A model generated the notes under the pieces. That model saw only the letters and a program-made list of their open reading frames with translations. It was not told the DNA's origin and made no database searches. Shown one piece after another: positions 61,244 to 64,000 of a stretch of 64,000 nt of DNA. How positions within the stretch are numbered: position 1 is the first letter of the stretch; every line of letters begins with the position of its first letter. Source of the stretch: Pseudoxanthomonas indica (GTDB taxonomy: Bacteria > Pseudomonadota > Gammaproteobacteria > Xanthomonadales > Xanthomonadaceae); the NCBI RefSeq assembly GCF_900167565.1, contig NZ_FUZV01000002.1, positions 992,001 through 1,056,000 on the forward strand. The letters run 5' to 3'. The position numbers and the translations under genes were made by a program.

Positions 61244-61762
61244 ATGGGCACCGAGATTGAACGCAAATTCCTGATCACCGGCAACGATTGGCGCGATGCC
61301 GCGCACGAGGTCGTGCCGATGGCGCAGGGTTACATCAACGACATGGCCGCGCTCGACGAGGGCCGGCAGAAGGCGTCGGTGCGGGTGCGCATCGAGGGCG
61401 ATTCGGCTTATCTCAACCTGAAGTCGCTGCGGCTGGGGCATACCCGCCAGGAGTTCGACTATCCGATCCCGGTCGAGGACGCGCGCGCGCTGTTGGCGCT
61501 GTGCGTGGGCGGGCTGATCGACAAGCGCCGGCACTACATCCGCCACGCGGGGCATCTGTGGGAAGTGGATGAGTTCCTCGGCGAGAACGCCGGTCTGGTG
61601 GTGGCCGAAATCGAGCTGGAGCATGCCGATGAGGTGTTCCAGGCGCCGTCGTGGCTGGCCAAACAGGTCACAGACAGCAGCCGCTATTACAATCTGGCTT
61701 TGGCCTCGCGCCCGTATTCGCAATGGACGGATGGCGAGCGCGAAGGCCGCGATATTCCCTGA
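61244..61762 (+). CDS. CYTH domain protein (inorganic triphosphatase-like)
   Basis: A 172-residue CYTH/triphosphate-tunnel metalloenzyme. The signature is GTEIERKFLI at the N-terminus, with repeated basic and acidic strands (VRVRIEGDSAYLNLKSLR, WEVDEFLGENAGLVVAEIEL). Such enzymes hydrolyse inorganic triphosphate or, less often, make cAMP. ATG at 61244 is used; a GTG directly before it is possible. It lies in a run rlmD-CYTH-nagZ-hpt. Confidence 0.92.
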   Translation: MGTEIERKFLITGNDWRDAAHEVVPMAQGYINDMAALDEGRQKASVRVRIEGDSAYLNLKSLRLGHTRQEFDYPIPVEDARALLALCVGGLIDKRRHYIRHAGHLWEVDEFLGENAGLVVAEIELEHADEVFQAPSWLAKQVTDSSRYYNLALASRPYSQWTDGEREGRDIP

Positions 61763-61771
61763 GGATTCTCC

Positions 61772-62779
61772 ATGCTTGTCATCGGCATCGCCGGTACCGA
61801 ACTTTCCGCGCAGGAGCGCGACTGGCTGCAGCACGACGCTGTGGCTGGCGTGATCCTGTTCACCCGCAACTTCGCCTCGCGCGCGCAGGTGACCGAGTTG
61901 TCGGCCGCCATCCGCGCCGCCGCGCCGCGTCCGCAGTTGATCTGCGTGGACCAGGAAGGCGGCCGCGTGCAGCGCTTCCGTGAGGGCTACAGTGCGCTGC
62001 CGCCGCTGGAAGGCTTCGGCAAGCGTTACGCACAGGCACCCGAAGCCGCGCTGGAACTGGCGCGCGAACACGCCTGGCTGATGGCCAGCGAGATCAAGGC
62101 CAGTGGCATCGACCTGAGCTTCGCGCCGGTGGTGGATCTGGCGCGCGGCAACCGCGCCATCGGCGATCGCGCGTTCCACGCCGATCCGCAGGTGGTGGCG
62201 GCGTTCACCCGCGCCTATGTGGCCGGCATGCACAGCGTGGGCATGCCTGCCACGCTCAAGCACTTCCCCGGCCATGGCACGGTGCTGGAAGACACCCATT
62301 TCGATGACGCGGTGGATCCGCGCACGCTGGAAGAACTGCAGCAGCACGATCTGCTGCCGTTCGTGGCCGGCATCGATGCCGGCGCCGATGCGGTGATGAT
62401 GGCGCACGTGGCCTATCCGGCGGTCGCGCCGGAACCGGCCGGCTATTCGCCGCGCTGGATCCAGCAGATCCTGCGCCAGGCCATGGGCTTCAAGGGTGTG
62501 GTGTTTTCCGATGACATCGGCATGGCCGCGGCGTTCTCCGCCGGCGGGGTCAAGGCGCGCATCGATCTGCATCTGGATGCCGGTTGTGACGTGGTGCTGG
62601 TGTGCTCGCCCAAGCTGGTCGAGGAATCGCTGAAGGCGGTGCAAGGGCGTCCGCTCAATACCGCGGCGCTGCTGGGCCTGATTGGCCGCGGTGCGCTGGG
62701 CTGGGACGGCCTGTTGGCCGATGGACGCTACGGGCAGGCGCAGACGCGCGTGCTCGGTAACGGTGCGGAGGTGGCGTGA
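61772..62779 (+). CDS. nagZ: Beta-N-acetylhexosaminidase NagZ
   Basis: GH3 cytoplasmic enzyme that removes GlcNAc from anhydro-muropeptides in cell-wall recycling. 335 residues. Diagnostic segments are CVDQEGGRVQRF, FAPVVDLARGNRAIGDRAF, the catalytic His loop TLKHFPGHGTVLEDTHFD, and the nucleophile Asp in VVFSDDIGMAAAF. Its product affects AmpC induction in many gammaproteobacteria. The next ATG overlaps its stop. Confidence 0.95.
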   Translation: MLVIGIAGTELSAQERDWLQHDAVAGVILFTRNFASRAQVTELSAAIRAAAPRPQLICVDQEGGRVQRFREGYSALPPLEGFGKRYAQAPEAALELAREHAWLMASEIKASGIDLSFAPVVDLARGNRAIGDRAFHADPQVVAAFTRAYVAGMHSVGMPATLKHFPGHGTVLEDTHFDDAVDPRTLEELQQHDLLPFVAGIDAGADAVMMAHVAYPAVAPEPAGYSPRWIQQILRQAMGFKGVVFSDDIGMAAAFSAGGVKARIDLHLDAGCDVVLVCSPKLVEESLKAVQGRPLNTAALLGLIGRGALGWDGLLADGRYGQAQTRVLGNGAEVA

Positions 62780-63351
62780 TGACTGTACAGAGCCAACGTC
62801 CTTCACTGGCCGATGCGCTGGCCAATTCGGATCTGCTGGTGGATCGCGCCACCCTGGATCGCGCCATCGCGCAGATGGCCGAGCCCATCGCCCGCGACTA
62901 TGCCGGCGAGGTGCCGGTCTACCTGACCATCATGCACGGCGCGCTGCCCTTCGCCGGCCAGCTGTCGCTCGAACTGGGCGCGCGCGGGCTGGATCTGGAA
63001 TTCGATTATTTGCACGCCACCCGTTATCGCGGCGCCACCTCTGGTGGCGAGCTGGTGTGGAAGCATCGCCCGGCCACCTCGTTGTATGGCCGTCGCGTGC
63101 TGCTGGTCGATGACATCCTCGACGAGGGCCACACGCTGTTGGCGGTCAAGCAGTGGTGCCTGGAGCAGGGCGCAACCGACGTGCGCATCGCGGCGATGAC
63201 GGTCAAGCAGCACGACCGCTGCGTGGCCGGCATCTGCGCCGAGTACGTGGGCCTGGAAGTGGCGGATCGCTACGTGTTCGGCTTCGGCATGGACTACCAC
63301 GAGCAGGGCCGCAACCTGCCGGGCATCTACGCTTTGAAGGAAATCCCATGA
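62779..63351 (+). CDS. hpt: Hypoxanthine-guanine phosphoribosyltransferase
   Basis: A 190-residue purine salvage enzyme. The PRPP-binding motif is VLLVDDILDEGHTLLAV, and an N-terminal segment reads YLTIMHGALPFAGQLS. It makes IMP or GMP from the base and PRPP. A GTG one codon earlier is possible. Its stop overlaps the ATG of the downstream phosphorylase, so purine salvage genes are coupled. Confidence 0.92.
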   Translation: MTVQSQRPSLADALANSDLLVDRATLDRAIAQMAEPIARDYAGEVPVYLTIMHGALPFAGQLSLELGARGLDLEFDYLHATRYRGATSGGELVWKHRPATSLYGRRVLLVDDILDEGHTLLAVKQWCLEQGATDVRIAAMTVKQHDRCVAGICAEYVGLEVADRYVFGFGMDYHEQGRNLPGIYALKEIP

Positions 63352-64000
63352 GCCATATCGCGCTGGGCGTGATCGGCGGCACCGGCGTGTACAAGCTGGC
63401 GCAGCTGGCCGACGTGGAGACCCGCGAGGTCGACACGCGCTATGGCAAGCCTTCGGGCCCGGTGCGCATCGGCCATCTGCTGGGACAGCGGGTGGCATTC
63501 CTGGCGCGGCATGGTGAAGGTCACTCGGTGCCGCCGCATCAAGTGAACTACCGCGCCAACCTGGCCGCCTTGCAGGCGGTGGGCGTGCAGCGCGTATTGG
63601 CGCTCAATACGGTGGGCGGCATAACCGAACGGTTTGGTCCGCGCGTGCTGGCCTGCCCGGATCAGATCATCGACTACACCTGGGGCCGTATCTCGACGAT
63701 CTGCGAAGAGCCGGGCACCGATGTGCTGCATGTGGACTTCGGTGATCCCTACACGCCGCTGCTGCGACACAAGATCCTGGCGGCTGCGCGCGTGACCGGC
63801 GTCAAGCTTGTCGATGGCGGCTGCTATGGCGCCACCCAGGGCCCGCGCCTGGAAACCAAGGCGGAAATCGCGCGCATGCGCCGTGATGGCTGCGATCTGG
63901 TGGGCATGACCGGCATGCCCGAAGCCGCGCTCGCGCGCGAGCTGGGGCTGGACTACGCCTGCCTGGCGATCATCGCCAACTGGGCCGCTGGCTGCGGCAC
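63348..64000 (+). CDS. S-methyl-5'-thioinosine/thioadenosine phosphorylase (partial)
   Basis: The first 217 codons of a PNP/MTAP-family phosphorylase, cut by the window end. Family pieces are LGVIGGTGVYKLAQLADVET, the phosphate loop ARHGEGHSVPPHQVNYRANL and GATQGPRLETKAEIARMRRD, and MTGMPEAALARELGLDYACL. It should cleave methylthioinosine or methylthioadenosine in methionine and purine salvage. In Pseudomonas a close relative is specific for methylthioinosine. The stop codon is beyond 64000. Confidence 0.9.
   Translation, partial: MSHIALGVIGGTGVYKLAQLADVETREVDTRYGKPSGPVRIGHLLGQRVAFLARHGEGHSVPPHQVNYRANLAALQAVGVQRVLALNTVGGITERFGPRVLACPDQIIDYTWGRISTICEEPGTDVLHVDFGDPYTPLLRHKILAAARVTGVKLVDGGCYGATQGPRLETKAEIARMRRDGCDLVGMTGMPEAALARELGLDYACLAIIANWAAGCG

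Noticed and set aside
59873-62806. 977-codon open frame on the minus strand
   Set aside because: Antisense to rlmD, the CYTH gene and nagZ, which carry clear active-site motifs.
1-64000. CRISPR array
   Set aside because: No regularly spaced direct repeats of 25-40 bp were seen; the repeats present are palindromic intergenic elements.
1-64000. Prophage or insertion sequence
   Set aside because: No integrase, transposase, capsid or terminase-like protein is encoded in the window; the two islands lack recognisable mobility genes.

Overview
The window is a high-GC, gene-dense piece of a gammaproteobacterial chromosome, most likely from the Lysobacteraceae (Xanthomonadaceae; something like Pseudoxanthomonas, Stenotrophomonas or Lysobacter). 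Supporting signs are the LPS core Kdo kinase KdkA, the order yceD-rpmF-fabH-fabD-fabG-acpP-fabF-pabB-mltG-tmk-holB-pilZ, the rpoE-rseA-mucD-lepA-lepB-rnc-era-recO block, and REP-like intergenic repeats of the xanthomonad/pseudomonad kind. The genus is inferred from gene content and order only.

Layout. 0-8.3 kb: short-chain dehydrogenase, DUF6165 protein, flavin oxidoreductase, LPS-core genes (GT9 glycosyltransferase, kdkA), a metallo-hydrolase, the molybdopterin genes moaA-C-D-E and a secreted beta-propeller. 8.3-13.6 kb: SRP RNA, a methyltransferase, a pseudogene scar joining a TonB-like gene to an arylsulfatase tail, an intact arylsulfatase, a glutamine amidotransferase, and tRNA-Ser(GGA) with an unusual inverted copy of its own 3' end. 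13.6-23.7 kb: dnaX-ybaB-recR-HIT, Slp lipoprotein, the MoxR/DUF58/transglutaminase operon, a GT39 membrane glycosyltransferase and maf. 23.8-34.3 kb: fatty-acid synthesis, then pabB-mltG-tmk-holB-pilZ.

34.3-36.85 kb is an AT-richer island where tatD would follow pilZ in Pseudomonas. It encodes a Pol-beta-type nucleotidyltransferase translationally coupled to a two-histidine (2H) phosphoesterase, plus a convergent zinc-ribbon protein. This pair is the best candidate for an undescribed system. 36.85-42.9 kb: GNAT acetyltransferase, tandem-domain L,D-transpeptidase, an ABC-F ATPase with a leader-peptide/attenuator-like 5' region, a REPIN, and a FadJ-type beta-oxidation protein. 43-52 kb: sigma-E regulon core, lepA, lepB, rnc, era, recO.

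52-59 kb is a second accessory island, attached at the recO 3' end: two Sec-exported RHS-type proteins, a variable C-terminal tip with an HDAGH motif, and an overlapping lipoprotein that could be its immunity factor. Next come a diverged second copy of the recO tail (119 bp, 18 mismatches, no gaps), an orphan tip fragment and a second lipoprotein. 59-64 kb: response regulator-Hpt protein, rlmD, CYTH phosphatase, nagZ, hpt and a truncated MTA/MTI phosphorylase.

Most of the window is housekeeping in translationally coupled operons. Novelty concentrates in the two islands, the ABC-F leader, the tRNA-Ser 3' inverted repeat and the TonB/sulfatase scar.
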